The notes: generated from the sequence alone by a model not told the origin. A DNA stretch of 64,000 nucleotides from Candidatus Thiodiazotropha sp. (ex Monitilora ramsayi) (GCA_025655595.1 JAHXIO010000010.1:1-64000), one strand, 5' to 3'. Counted from the stretch's first letter, positions 36,398 through 46,919 are shown. Numbers and translations are program-made.

Positions 36398-37103
36398 CGG
36401 CGTCATGCGGCGCTTCGCGCCTTACCGAACGAGGAGGTCGAATCGAATCCTGCCTAACTAAGCAATAAAAATGGGAATCTGAATCCTAAACCTGGAAGCC
36501 AACTGATGGGTAGGGATTACTCGGCTGAAGCCTCGTCCTTCGGGCCATCGTCGCTTCGCCCCGATGTTCCGCGCCGCCTGTGGCGGCTTGTGATTCGCCT
36601 TCGGCTCACCCCTTCGGGGCGCTTCCGCTATGCTGCGGCGTCCTGCGGCGCTTCGCTCCTGGTCGAACGAAGGGTTCGAATCAAATCCTGCCGCGCAGCC
36701 AAATAAAAAAGGGGGCCTGACTACTGAGCTTGGAAGCCAGCTGATGGGCAGGGATTACTCGGCTGAAGCCTCGCCCTTCGGGCCATCGTCGCTGCGCTCC
36801 GATGTTCTGCGCCGCCTGTGGCGGCTTGTGATTCGCCTTCGGCTCACCCCTTCGGGGCGCCTTCGCTACGCTACGGCGTCCTGCGGCGCTTCGCTCCTGG
36901 TCGAACGAAGGGTTCGAATCAAATCCTGCCGCGCAGCCAAATAAAAAAGGGGGCCTGACTACTGAGCTTGGAAGCCAGCTGATGGGCAGGGATTGATTCG
37001 CCTTCGGCTCACCCCTTCGGGGCGCCTTCGCTACGCTCCAGCGTCCTGCGGCGCTGCGCGCCTTGTCGAACGAAGGGTTCGAATCAAATCCTGCCGCGCA
37101 GCC
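36398..37103. repeat. 238-bp tandem array beside tRNA-Ser
   Basis: Two full units and one shortened unit have GGAAGCCA anchors at 36494, 36732 and 36970, exactly 238 bp apart; a decayed partial unit precedes them. Each unit ends with a T-arm-like GGTTCGAATC, then CGCGCAGCCA and AAATAAAAAAGGGG. Full units contain stems capped by TTCG: GCCCTTCGGGC, GCCTTCGGC and CCCCTTCGGGG. The last unit runs into the terminator before tRNA-Ser. Short open frames in the units are not regarded as genes. Confidence 0.8.
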
Positions 37104-37140
37104 AAATAAAAAAGGGGCCCGATTGGGCCCCTTTTTTATT
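37104..37140. terminator. Bidirectional terminator next to tRNA-Ser
   Basis: AATAAAAAAGGGGCCC and GGGCCCCTTTTTTATT form a symmetric stem-loop with A-run and T-run on either side. It directly follows the 3' end of the tRNA gene on the minus strand. Confidence 0.85.
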
Positions 37141-37231
37141 TGGCGGAGAGGCAGGGATTCGAACCCTGGAAGGGCTATTAACCCTTGCTGGTTTTCAAGA
37201 CCAGTGCATTCAACCGCTCTGCCACCTCTCC
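37141..37231 (-). tRNA. tRNA-Ser (anticodon UGA)
   Basis: On the minus strand GGAGAGG at the 5' end pairs with CCTCTCC before GCCA, with the CCA encoded. The anticodon loop reads CTTGAAA between ACTGG and CCAGC stems, giving UGA. A long variable arm (AAGGGTTAATAGCCCTT) and the T-loop GGTTCGAATC are present. Length 91 bases. Confidence 0.96.
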
Positions 37232-37401
37232 GAAGACGCGGTAGAATACAGAAATCCCCTTGAAATATCTACATTAAACACCACTATTCTGTTGTTGATC
37301 TTTTTTTGGGCCGAGGTATCCTGTGATGAACGTTTTGGGACCTCGATTGTCTCATCAATCAGATTGATTTAAGGCCAGAAAATCAAGGAGATTAAGCCAC
37401 A

Positions 37402-38076
37402 ATGAATCGAATCGATATCGCTACAGCCCGATCCTCGGAATCGGTACTGTCGACCAATAAACTTATTAAGAACACCTACATGCTGCTCTCAGGGACACTC
37501 GTCTGGAGTGCGCTGATGGCCATCGTTTCCATGGTGATCGCGCCCTCGCCGATGATCTCCCTCGGCACCTCTGTCGGCGCGCTAATCATGCTCTGGTTCG
37601 TGCTGCCGAGAACCGCTAACTCAGCCACCGGCTTGTGGGTAGTGTTCGGCATCACCGGCCTGCTCGGTTTCGGCCTCGGCCCGACCCTGAACTACTACAT
37701 CGCAGCCCTCTCCAACGGGCCGCAGATCATTGCCACTGCCTTTGGCGGCACGGGTATCATCTTCCTGGCGCTTTCCGGCTATGCGCTGAGCACCAAGCGT
37801 GACTTCAGTTTCATGGGTGGCTTCATCTTCGCCGGCATGATCGTTGTGCTGCTTGCCTCTCTGGCGGGGCTCTTCCTGGAAATTCCGGGACTGCACCTGG
37901 CGATCTCTGCGGCTGTGATCCTACTGATGTCGGGTTACATCCTTTTTGAGACCGGTCAGATGGTCAACGGCGGTCAGACCAACTACATCATGACGACCGT
38001 AGGCCTCTACCTGGCGATCCTGAATATCTTCACCAGCCTGCTCCACCTGTTGGGTGCGCTGGGTGGTGACGACTAA
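37402..38076 (+). CDS. Bax inhibitor-1/YccA family membrane protein
   Basis: The 224-residue protein has seven membrane segments and family motifs: NTYMLLSGTLVWSALMA, GPTLNYYIAA, FGGTGIIFLALSGYALSTKR and FETGQMVNGGQTNYI. Members are inner-membrane proteins; YccA interacts with FtsH in E. coli. AAGGAG lies upstream. Confidence 0.93.
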   Translation: MNRIDIATARSSESVLSTNKLIKNTYMLLSGTLVWSALMAIVSMVIAPSPMISLGTSVGALIMLWFVLPRTANSATGLWVVFGITGLLGFGLGPTLNYYIAALSNGPQIIATAFGGTGIIFLALSGYALSTKRDFSFMGGFIFAGMIVVLLASLAGLFLEIPGLHLAISAAVILLMSGYILFETGQMVNGGQTNYIMTTVGLYLAILNIFTSLLHLLGALGGDD

Positions 38077-38105
38077 GCTCGATCGACAACTTATATAGCA
38101 ACAGA

Positions 38106-38129
38106 CCCCGGCCGATGCCGGGGTTTTTT
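38106..38129 (+). terminator. Rho-independent terminator
   Basis: CCCCGGC, CGAT, GCCGGGG and TTTTTT follow the Bax-inhibitor-like gene by 29 bp. Confidence 0.92.
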
Positions 38130-38146
38130 ATCTCCGGACTAAGACG

Positions 38147-38326
38147 ATGGATTGGGTAAAAATCTTCTCTGCGATTCTGATCATCGGCTGGATCATCTTC
38201 ATCTGGCCGAGGGCGAAATATTGGATGAAAAACAGCCCCAAGGCGGAAAAGGGGGATTGGCAGGCGGCTATTCTTCCACTGGCCGCGGTGGTGGGGTTTG
38301 TTGTGTTGTTGATTATGTTGGTTTAG
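38147..38326 (+). CDS. Small two-pass membrane protein, 59 residues
   Basis: An ATG opens a frame with two hydrophobic helices (VKIFSAILIIGWIIFIW and PLAAVVGFVVLLIMLV) joined by a charged loop (RAKYWMKNSPKAEKGDW). The arrangement resembles small conserved inner-membrane proteins. It follows a terminator, so it should have its own promoter or rely on read-through. Confidence 0.6.
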   Translation: MDWVKIFSAILIIGWIIFIWPRAKYWMKNSPKAEKGDWQAAILPLAAVVGFVVLLIMLV

Positions 38327-38387
38327 TGAGTAGTTGGGTTTTGTTGGTGCAGAATCGCACCAAACTGTTCTGATCCGCTCACCCTAG

Positions 38388-38408
38388 CCCTCTCCCGGCG
38401 GGAGAGGG
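38388..38408. repeat. Short palindrome CCCTCTCCC/GGGAGAGGG
   Basis: CCCTCTCCCGGCGGGAGAGG plus G is a near-perfect stem with a tiny loop in the gap between convergent genes. A second small hairpin (TGGTGC and GCACCA) is at 38345-38362. Confidence 0.55.
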
Positions 38409-38444
38409 AACGCTCATTCGAGTTTCTCTAATGTCAGACCAGAT

Positions 38445-38470
38445 TGGTGGGGCATGGCCCCACCCTACGC
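38445..38470. repeat. GTGGGGC palindromic repeat (copy 3)
   Basis: TGGTGGGGCATGGCCCCACC followed by CTACGC lies six bases beyond the serS stop. It belongs with the copies at 4296-4361 and 28052-28077 and may end the serS transcript. Confidence 0.7.
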
Positions 38471-38475
38471 ACTGA

Positions 38476-39753
<1,278 letters not shown>

Positions 39754-40065
39754 TCATTCACCCATATTGACGTGTGCGGACCAGCTCACCACATGGCCCG
39801 GTTCTACCCATTGATTCAGGTCCTGCAGGACCTTTTCCACCCGTTCCGGCCGGTCGAAGAACTCCACCACCAGGGGCAGGTCCATGGAGATATCGAGTAA
39901 CGATGCCTCATGCGCCCTCCCCGATCGGCCGAATCCGGCGATACCGCGAAAGGCGGTGACACCGCGCACCTGCTCCTCCTGATGCAGGAAGTCGAGCAGC
40001 TTGCGTAACTGGTGATCCCCTTCCGTCAGGTAGATGCGCACCATGGTCACTTCGCTCTGCTTCAT
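39754..40065 (-). CDS. DUF190 protein
   Basis: The 103-residue protein has the DUF190 pattern (VRIYLTEGDHQLRKLLDFLH, VRGVTAFRGIAGFG, LPLVVEFFDRPERVEKVL). The fold is PII-like and the gene is often beside crcB, as here, where the start overlaps the crcB stop by four bases. A regulatory link to fluoride export is likely. Confidence 0.9.
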   Translation of the reverse strand: MKQSEVTMVRIYLTEGDHQLRKLLDFLHQEEQVRGVTAFRGIAGFGRSGRAHEASLLDISMDLPLVVEFFDRPERVEKVLQDLNQWVEPGHVVSWSAHVNMGE

Positions 40066-40508
40066 AGTTGCCTCCCTAGCACCAAACCAAACCAGCAGGC
40101 CACGATACAGGCGACCACACTCAAGAGCATGTTCATGCCCGCCTTGAAAAAGTCGGCTTGCTCGATCAGGTTGAGCGTCTCGATGGAGAAGGTCGAAAAA
40201 GTGGTGAAGGCACCGAGAAAACCGATCAGCAGCGCGCCCCGCAGCTCCGGCGAGGCGGTCATGCGCTCCAGCATCACGACGTAGAGAAAGCCCATCACCA
40301 GGGAGCCCAGCACGTTTACCGCCAAGGTCCCATAGGGAAACCCGCGGCCCAGTAACTGGTAGACGCCGCTGGAGACCCAGAAGCGAAACAGCGCCCCGAC
40401 GGCGCCACCCGCTGCGATGGCTATCAACTGTGTCAAACTCGGTACCTGTCTGTGGTCACCCCAAGCAGTGAGTGGCTTGCGGCTGTCCGGAGACCATCCC
40501 CGGAGCAA
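40062..40508 (-). CDS. crcB: Fluoride channel/exporter
   Basis: Four membrane helices and family motifs GGAVGALFRFW, GTLAVNVLGSLVMGFLY, GFLGAFTTFSTFSIETLNL identify CrcB/Fluc, a dimeric fluoride channel. The first in-frame ATG adds about 24 residues not usual in the family; a TTG at 40436 (LTQLIAIAAGG) matches the normal N-terminus and may be the true start. No fluoride riboswitch was recognised upstream. Confidence 0.92.
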   Translation of the reverse strand: MLRGWSPDSRKPLTAWGDHRQVPSLTQLIAIAAGGAVGALFRFWVSSGVYQLLGRGFPYGTLAVNVLGSLVMGFLYVVMLERMTASPELRGALLIGFLGAFTTFSTFSIETLNLIEQADFFKAGMNMLLSVVACIVACWFGLVLGRQL

Positions 40509-40559
40509 AGGCGGGATTATAACCGGCAGTGTTGAAGCAGTGCCATGCGGATTTTGCGA

Positions 40560-43043
40560 TCAGAAGTCCCAGCGGTAGCCGGCGATGAAAAAGTAGTCGG
40601 TGGTCTCGATGCTCTGCCCGGCTGTCTCCTCATCGTACCAGTTGATACCGCCATCGAACTCAAGGGTAAAACTCTTGCGCAAACGGTACTCCATTCGCAG
40701 ATAGGGGCTCAGCGTCAATCGAGTGTTGTCGGAATCGGTACTCTTACGATAGGAGACATCGAATCTGGGATTGACCCGGAAGAGATTGGTCACGGGATAT
40801 CGACTGCTCACCCCCAGCCTCCAGGTGTTGGATGTGCTGGCATCGGAGTATCTCAGGCTGAAGATACCGATATCCCCCTTTTTCAACAGATCATTTTTGA
40901 TCACCTGGAAATTGTAGAAATACTGGGTGCCCGTCTTTTCTACCGGGGAGATAAAAATCGGATCGCCCGGCAGCCCTACACCGGGGGTGTCACCAGTACT
41001 CGTGACGGTAACATCGCCACTGATCTGTAACGTTTCTGATAGCGGTCGGCTGGCACCGATCAGAAAAGTCGAGGTATCAGCCGTGATCGTCTCCGCCAGG
41101 TCGTAGATCTCATCTTCACTTAACAGGCCCTTCAGTTCATCAATCGTCTCGAGCGGCGAAGCGGCTCTGATCGCATTGCTGCTCAGGAGCAAGGGGCTTT
41201 TCCGGTAGTCGATGGTCGAGTAGAGACGGGTCTTATCCTCCAGGGTCCAGTTGCCCTGGATAGAAAAGATATTGAGCGCACCGTAGTGGATATCGTAATC
41301 GACAATACCGAACAGGGATTTAGTGGGATCGAAGTAGCGAAGCTCGCCGCCGATAGCACGACGATCAATAATGTCGTCCACCCGCTGATCGATCAGGAAC
41401 AGGCTGAGATCCCAGTTCTCAAAAATATTCGAGATATCGCCGCTGAAGCCGGCAAAGGTCTTGTGATCATTGAGAAAGACATCTCTGGAACTCTCGACAG
41501 GCAGTCCGGCGGAAGCCTTTAAGCGAACGTCCTCCGTCAGATCGTATCCAAGGGCCAGACCGTCAAAGCGGTTGAGGATACCACTGGAGCGCAGGCGCTG
41601 ACGCCCGAGACGCATGCTCGACCGGGTATCCCGGTGCTGCAGATCGACATAGGCCTCAGTCAGTGTCTCATCGTCGCCCGGCCCATCATCCAGCAGATCG
41701 TAGACATAGCTGCCGGTCAGTTTCATCTGCAGGTCGAGGTCTTCACCCCGACGGCGGGTGTTGATGTCGATGAAATTCTCAATCTCGGAGCGGGAGACAC
41801 TGTCCTCATCATCGATGAAATCACTGTCGATCTCGTCCCGTCGGTAGTTCTGTGAAAAGCTGCCGTAGGTCTCCCATTCGACCGGCAGCTCATCTTCTTC
41901 TTTGCGGAGGGGGTCTTTCAGCGGCTTGGGAGCGGTTATCAGACCCAAGAGGCGTTGTTCCACACGCTCCGCGTCTTCACCTTCCGGATATTTTTCCAGG
42001 AAGGCGCGGTATTCGGCTTTTGCATGGGCGACCTGACCGTTTCGTTCGCGTGCAAGGCCCATGAGTTCCATGGCCTCCTTGGTATAGTAATTATTCGGCT
42101 CCTCCAGCATCGCCTCAAGCATACGGACCGCCTTGCCGTACTCCCCTGCCGTCATGGTGCGTCGGATCGTCTCCATCATTTGGGTCAGTCGCTCATCGAC
42201 GGGCAATATCTCCTGAACGGGTGCGGGCGGCGGGGGCTCCTGCTCTTCCTGTCCGGCTGCAAACATGGCTCGACGCCGCTCCTGGATGTCGGCGCGGTCG
42301 ATCCAGGCATCGGGGTAGAAGCTCTTCATCTCCTTCAGTTTCGCCTTGGCTTCGTCCTGGGTGCGAAAAAACCCGAGCCGGAGGCGATGCCATTCGCGTC
42401 CGTCCACCTGTGCCTTGGTGGTGTAGAGCGTCTGGTCGCCTTCAACCTGGACCGGCGCGATCTTCGCCATATCGATGGGCTTGGTCTCCGATTTCAGATT
42501 GACCACATAGATCACCAGGGGGAGCGCCTTGAAGCTCATGGGTGATTTGGTTTCGGGAACATCGATATCCACAGGCGGCTGTTTGGGTACCGGTATTTCA
42601 GGTACCCCTGCCTTGCTCTTCAAGACAAAGTCCATCGAATAGAAATCACGGCTCTGGCGAATCCTGAAATCCTCCACTGGGGTGACAAAAGAGACCAGTA
42701 GAGATGAAGTACCCAAGACCTGACCCTGGTAGACTACCTTGTCCAGCGGGATCTCGGCTGAGGGATTCCAGGTCAATTGATCCGTAGAGGCCAGATCCTC
42801 CAAAGCCACTTCCCTGTTCTGAATGATCTGGATTTGCACTCCGACTTCGGTCTTCGTCTCGTTCATCACGTGCGAGACATATCGCACCGGCACATTGAAG
42901 ATGACCGAGATGACATTCTCGTCACCCTCGGATTTGATCTCAATCCGGTCGAGTACCTTGGATGCCGCGCCTGCCTGAAATGAGACCAGCAGCATCAGTA
43001 ACATCAGCCAGGAAAAAATCTTTGATAAGTTGATGTTCCGCAC
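40560..43043 (-). CDS. SPOR/TPR outer-membrane beta-barrel protein of the cytochrome locus
   Basis: The 827-residue protein has a signal peptide (residues 1-27, cleavage near AGAAS), a beta-rich N-terminal domain, a SPOR-like segment near residues 195-270 (WHRLRLGFFRTQDEAKAKLK), tetratricopeptide-like helices near 300-375, and a long C-terminal region of alternating strands ending in FIAGYRWDF. The final aromatic residue and Tyr-x-Trp-x-Phe pattern are those of outer-membrane barrels. It is the last gene of the minus-strand cytochrome operon. By analogy with porin-cytochrome conduits it could house or anchor the haem wire; it is not a recognisable MtrB homologue. Confidence 0.7.
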   Translation of the reverse strand: MRNINLSKIFSWLMLLMLLVSFQAGAASKVLDRIEIKSEGDENVISVIFNVPVRYVSHVMNETKTEVGVQIQIIQNREVALEDLASTDQLTWNPSAEIPLDKVVYQGQVLGTSSLLVSFVTPVEDFRIRQSRDFYSMDFVLKSKAGVPEIPVPKQPPVDIDVPETKSPMSFKALPLVIYVVNLKSETKPIDMAKIAPVQVEGDQTLYTTKAQVDGREWHRLRLGFFRTQDEAKAKLKEMKSFYPDAWIDRADIQERRRAMFAAGQEEQEPPPPAPVQEILPVDERLTQMMETIRRTMTAGEYGKAVRMLEAMLEEPNNYYTKEAMELMGLARERNGQVAHAKAEYRAFLEKYPEGEDAERVEQRLLGLITAPKPLKDPLRKEEDELPVEWETYGSFSQNYRRDEIDSDFIDDEDSVSRSEIENFIDINTRRRGEDLDLQMKLTGSYVYDLLDDGPGDDETLTEAYVDLQHRDTRSSMRLGRQRLRSSGILNRFDGLALGYDLTEDVRLKASAGLPVESSRDVFLNDHKTFAGFSGDISNIFENWDLSLFLIDQRVDDIIDRRAIGGELRYFDPTKSLFGIVDYDIHYGALNIFSIQGNWTLEDKTRLYSTIDYRKSPLLLSSNAIRAASPLETIDELKGLLSEDEIYDLAETITADTSTFLIGASRPLSETLQISGDVTVTSTGDTPGVGLPGDPIFISPVEKTGTQYFYNFQVIKNDLLKKGDIGIFSLRYSDASTSNTWRLGVSSRYPVTNLFRVNPRFDVSYRKSTDSDNTRLTLSPYLRMEYRLRKSFTLEFDGGINWYDEETAGQSIETTDYFFIAGYRWDF

Positions 43044-43230
43044 TCGTTAATTACCTGAACATTTAATTCGAAAATCTGATCTCACGCGATTAATCATCGT
43101 ATCCGGTTGCTGACAACACTCCACTACCTGGAATGAAGCGATCCCCCTTTCCATGGCAGACAACAATAAATAATTTCGGGAATTCACCCGGCAATCCACC
43201 TAAGTAGATTACCGGGTGAAATAAGACCTA
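43044..43230. other. Gap between barrel and giant cytochrome genes
   Basis: About 187 bp with no gene. ATTACCGGGTGAA near 43209 and TTCACCCGGCAAT near 43183 form an inverted repeat just past the cytochrome stop, a possible terminator or attenuator that would lower barrel expression. Confidence 0.4.
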
Positions 43231-46200
43231 TCACCATCCACGATCACTGACCCGATGACATCCACTGCCTGCGCAGTTTCTGTCATTGGAAAGTCCATTG
43301 TGATCATCTTCACCATTATCGTAGTCGTTCGCATGGCAAGCCGCACAATCGGGCGCATACGCCGGGAACGGCCACGGAATCGTCTCATTGTTGCTGGTAT
43401 GGCAATCCTGACAATCCAGATTCGCTCGATGGTCGCCCGGATAGTTGCCACCCACATGCCGGTATTCCGACGCCGGCAGCCAGCCATTGGTGGTATGGCA
43501 GCTGTCACACTGTTGAGTCGTAACAAAGTGGCCTCCCGGCATTCCCGTGGCAGTGGTGCCGTTGTGGCAACTGTTACAGGTACCGATGACGTCACCGTGA
43601 TCCACCCTTATCACCGGAATCCACGAGGTATTGCGGTGGCAATTCTCACAGATATTGGTGCTCTGGATATGGCCGGGGTTTTTCCCTGTCGCCGTGGTGC
43701 CGTTATGGCAACTGGAGCAGTTGTTGCTGATGGTCGAGTGGTCGAAGTTCGCCGGCACCCAGCCATTGGTGGTATGGCAGAGATCACAAGTGTTATCACT
43801 CGGCACATGATCCGGTGTCTTACCCGTCGCTATGGTGCCGTTGTGACAACTGAAGCAGGTCCCGATCACATCGGCATGATCGACTCTCAATACCGGCACC
43901 CAGGCCGTATTGCGGTGGCAATCCTCACACTGATTATTGGTCTGGATATGGGCCGGATGTTTTCCGGTTGCCGTCGTACCGTTGTGACAGGTCGAACAGT
44001 TGGTCGTGACACTGGCATGATCGAAATTCGCCGGTACCCAGCCATTGGTGGTATGGCAGAGATCACAGGTGTTGTCGCTCGCAATATGCGCAGCGTGTTT
44101 GCCCGTCGCTATGGTCCCGTTGTGACAGCTGAAGCAGGTGCCGATCACATCCTGATGATCCACCCTGAGTACAGGTATCCACGTCGTATTACGGTGGCAG
44201 TTCTCACAGACATTTGTCGTCTGAATATGCGACGCATGTTTACCCGTGGCCGTAGTGCCGTTGTGGCAGGTGGAACAATTGTTGGTAATTGTCGCGTGAT
44301 CGAAGTTCGCCGGCACCCAACCATTTGAGGTATGGCAGGTCTCGCAGTCATTGCCACTCTGGATGTGGGCTGCATGTTTACCGGTGGCTGTCGTACCGTT
44401 GTGACAACTGAAGCAAGTACCAATCACATTGGCATGATCCACCCGGATCACGGGTATCCATGAGGTATTACTGTGGCAGTCCTCGCAGACATTGGTCGTC
44501 TGTATATGGGTGCCGTTCTTACCCGTTGCGGTGGAACCGTTATGACAGGTAATACAGTTACCGGTCAGGCTGGCATGGTCGAAATTCGCCGGCACCCAAC
44601 CGTTAGTGGTATGGCAGGTCTCGCAGTCATTACCGCTCTGTACATGTAGCGCATGCTTACCGGTGGCAACAGTACCGTTATGGCAACTGAAACAGGTGCC
44701 GACCACCTCGGCATGATCGACACGGGTCGCCGGTATCCATGAACTATTGCGATGACAGCTCTCACAGGTGTTCGTCGTCTGGATGTGGGTCGGGCCCTTA
44801 CCTGTCGCCGTAGATCCATTGTGACAGCCGGAGCAGTTGCTGGTGATGCTGGCATGGTTGAAGTCGGCAGGTATCCAGGCATTGGTCGTATGACAAGCCA
44901 GACAGTCTTCTGTCGTCGGAACATGGGTTGCGTGCTTGCCAGGCGCTGTCGTCCCGTCGTGACAACTGCTGCAGGTACCGATGACATTGGCATGATCCAC
45001 CCTGAGCACAGGTATCCAGTCGGTATTACGGTGGCAGTCCTCGCAAACATTGGTCGTCTGAATGTGAGCGGCATGTTTGCCGGTGGCCGAAGTGCCGTTA
45101 TGGCAGCTGATACAATTGCCCGTGATAGTGGCGTGGTCGAAGTTTGCCGGTACCCAGCCGTTGGTGGTATGGCAGGACTCACAGTCATTACCGCTCTGAA
45201 TATGTGCAGCATGCTTGCCAATGGCGACACTGCCGTTGTGACAGCTGAAACAGGTGCCGATCACTTCGTTATGATCCACACGAATCGTCGGTATCCAGGA
45301 AGTGTTGCGGTGACAGCTCTCACAGATATTGGTGGTCTGGATATGGGCAGGATGCTTACCGGTCGCGGTGGAACCATTGTGACAACCGGAACAGTTGTCC
45401 ACCACGTTGGTGTGATCGAAATCAGCCGGAATCCACGCATTCGTCGTGTGACACACAAGGCAATCTTCTGTCGTTGCAACATGGTCGGGATCCTTACCCG
45501 GCGCAGTGGTGCCATCATGACAGCTGCTGCAGGTACCGATCACCTGGGCATGATCCACCCTGATAACCGGTATCCATGAGGTATTGCGATGACAGTCCTC
45601 ACACACGTTGGTGGTCTGGATATGGGCCGGGTTTTTACCCGTGGCCGTCGATCCGTTATGACAGCTTACGCAGTCACCTGTGATCGTTGCATGATCGAAT
45701 GATGCCGGTACCCAGGCATTCGTGGTATGACAGTCGGAGCAGACATTTCCACTGTTAATATGGTCCGGCGTCTTGCCGGTGGCGACCACGCCATTGTGGC
45801 AACTGGAACAGGGACCCTGTACCTGCGTATGGTCTACCCGGGTTGCGGGTACCCAAGAGGTATTTCGGTGACAGCTCTCACAGATGTTCGAAGTAAGAAT
45901 ATGGTTACTGTGCTTGCCAGTGGCTGAAGAACCGTTGTGACAGGTTGCACAATCGCTGGTCACCAAAGAGTGGTCGAAGTTGGCCGGCACCCAGCCGTTG
46001 GTGGTATGGCAATCGGTACAATCGTTGGTACTGGCGATGTGATCCGGCCCTTTGCCTGTCGCGATATTGCCGTTGTGGCAACTGAAACAACTGCCCTGCA
46101 CATTGGCATGATCCACCTGTGTTGCGGGACTCCAGGCGGTGATGCGGTGGCAGCTTTCACAGACCTGGGTCGATTGGATATGAGCCCCATGTTTACCCCT

Positions 46201-46884
46201 CGCCGTGGTGCCGTTATGGCAGCTGGAGCAGTTGCCGGTCACACCCGCATGATCGTAAGTGCCAGAAGCCCAGGAGATCGTATTATGGCAGCTCTCACAG
46301 CCCTGACCGTTAGTGGCAATGTGAGAGGGTGATGTACCGGTTGCGATCGTACCGTTATGGCAGCTGGCACAGGTACCCTGTACCGCCGAATGGTCAACAC
46401 GAATCACCGTGCTCCAACTAAAAGTTGAATGACAAAACTCACAGGTATTGGCCGAAAGAATATGACTGGGGTCTTTACCTGGCGCCGTGGCACCATTGTG
46501 ACATTTGGTGCAATCGCCAGAAACATTGCCGTGATCAAAGCGGGCATGCCGCCAGTCCGTGGTGGTATGGCAGTTGTCACACGTATCATCGGTCTGGATA
46601 TGATCGGACGACTTGCCATCCGCCCGTACATTGTTATGACAGCCTTCACAGCGTTCCGGGGTACCCACGAAGAGTCCACTGATATGGCAGCTTTCGCAAT
46701 CCACGTTGCGATGACCACCTGTCAGCGGAAACCCTGTTGTGAAATGGTCAAAATTCCCACTCGTCGCTGCCGGTAGACTCTGACTCGTCAAACCCAATGT
46801 CAGTAATGCCAATAGCAGCAGGATCGCTCTGGCGATACCCGCGCTTCGAAAGTCAAAATCCATATTTGCATTCATAAAAATCAT
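43231..46884 (-). CDS. Giant multihaem cytochrome c with about 50 haem-binding motifs
   Basis: From the ATG at 46884 the product is 1217 residues with a signal peptide (AILLLLALLTLGLTSQSLPA). I count 49 CxxCH motifs and one CX4CH (CAGSGCH) at the very end. The motifs alternate in a four-haem super-repeat of about 94 residues: ExCHRNTSWIPxxRVDH, CFSCHNGTxATGKHAAHIQS, CHTTNGWVPANFDH, CHNGTTATGKHxxHIQTT. The regular VDH, FDH and HI histidines are good candidates for distal haem ligands. It should be exported and form a long haem wire. The start was chosen 35 bp behind the preceding gene. Confidence 0.9.
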   Translation of the reverse strand: MIFMNANMDFDFRSAGIARAILLLLALLTLGLTSQSLPAATSGNFDHFTTGFPLTGGHRNVDCESCHISGLFVGTPERCEGCHNNVRADGKSSDHIQTDDTCDNCHTTTDWRHARFDHGNVSGDCTKCHNGATAPGKDPSHILSANTCEFCHSTFSWSTVIRVDHSAVQGTCASCHNGTIATGTSPSHIATNGQGCESCHNTISWASGTYDHAGVTGNCSSCHNGTTARGKHGAHIQSTQVCESCHRITAWSPATQVDHANVQGSCFSCHNGNIATGKGPDHIASTNDCTDCHTTNGWVPANFDHSLVTSDCATCHNGSSATGKHSNHILTSNICESCHRNTSWVPATRVDHTQVQGPCSSCHNGVVATGKTPDHINSGNVCSDCHTTNAWVPASFDHATITGDCVSCHNGSTATGKNPAHIQTTNVCEDCHRNTSWIPVIRVDHAQVIGTCSSCHDGTTAPGKDPDHVATTEDCLVCHTTNAWIPADFDHTNVVDNCSGCHNGSTATGKHPAHIQTTNICESCHRNTSWIPTIRVDHNEVIGTCFSCHNGSVAIGKHAAHIQSGNDCESCHTTNGWVPANFDHATITGNCISCHNGTSATGKHAAHIQTTNVCEDCHRNTDWIPVLRVDHANVIGTCSSCHDGTTAPGKHATHVPTTEDCLACHTTNAWIPADFNHASITSNCSGCHNGSTATGKGPTHIQTTNTCESCHRNSSWIPATRVDHAEVVGTCFSCHNGTVATGKHALHVQSGNDCETCHTTNGWVPANFDHASLTGNCITCHNGSTATGKNGTHIQTTNVCEDCHSNTSWIPVIRVDHANVIGTCFSCHNGTTATGKHAAHIQSGNDCETCHTSNGWVPANFDHATITNNCSTCHNGTTATGKHASHIQTTNVCENCHRNTTWIPVLRVDHQDVIGTCFSCHNGTIATGKHAAHIASDNTCDLCHTTNGWVPANFDHASVTTNCSTCHNGTTATGKHPAHIQTNNQCEDCHRNTAWVPVLRVDHADVIGTCFSCHNGTIATGKTPDHVPSDNTCDLCHTTNGWVPANFDHSTISNNCSSCHNGTTATGKNPGHIQSTNICENCHRNTSWIPVIRVDHGDVIGTCNSCHNGTTATGMPGGHFVTTQQCDSCHTTNGWLPASEYRHVGGNYPGDHRANLDCQDCHTSNNETIPWPFPAYAPDCAACHANDYDNGEDDHNGLSNDRNCAGSGCHRVSDRGW

Positions 46885-46919
46885 AGTCTTATCCCAGCCC
46901 GACGGATCGGGGTGCGGTA

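Noticed and set aside
36506-36944. Two similar 66-codon frames inside the tandem array (MGRDYSAEAS type)
   Set aside because: They are by-products of a structured repeat rich in stem-loops; similarity follows from DNA duplication and no ribosome-binding site is present.
40509-40600. Fluoride riboswitch before crcB
   Set aside because: No recognisable pseudoknot motif in the short space upstream of crcB.
43255-44328. Plus-strand open frames opposite the giant cytochrome
   Set aside because: They arise from the repeated haem motifs read in antisense; they have no start context or family features.
43231-46884. Regular repeats as a CRISPR array
   Set aside because: The repeats are coding, diverged and each holds CxxCH codons; there are no identical repeats with unique spacers.
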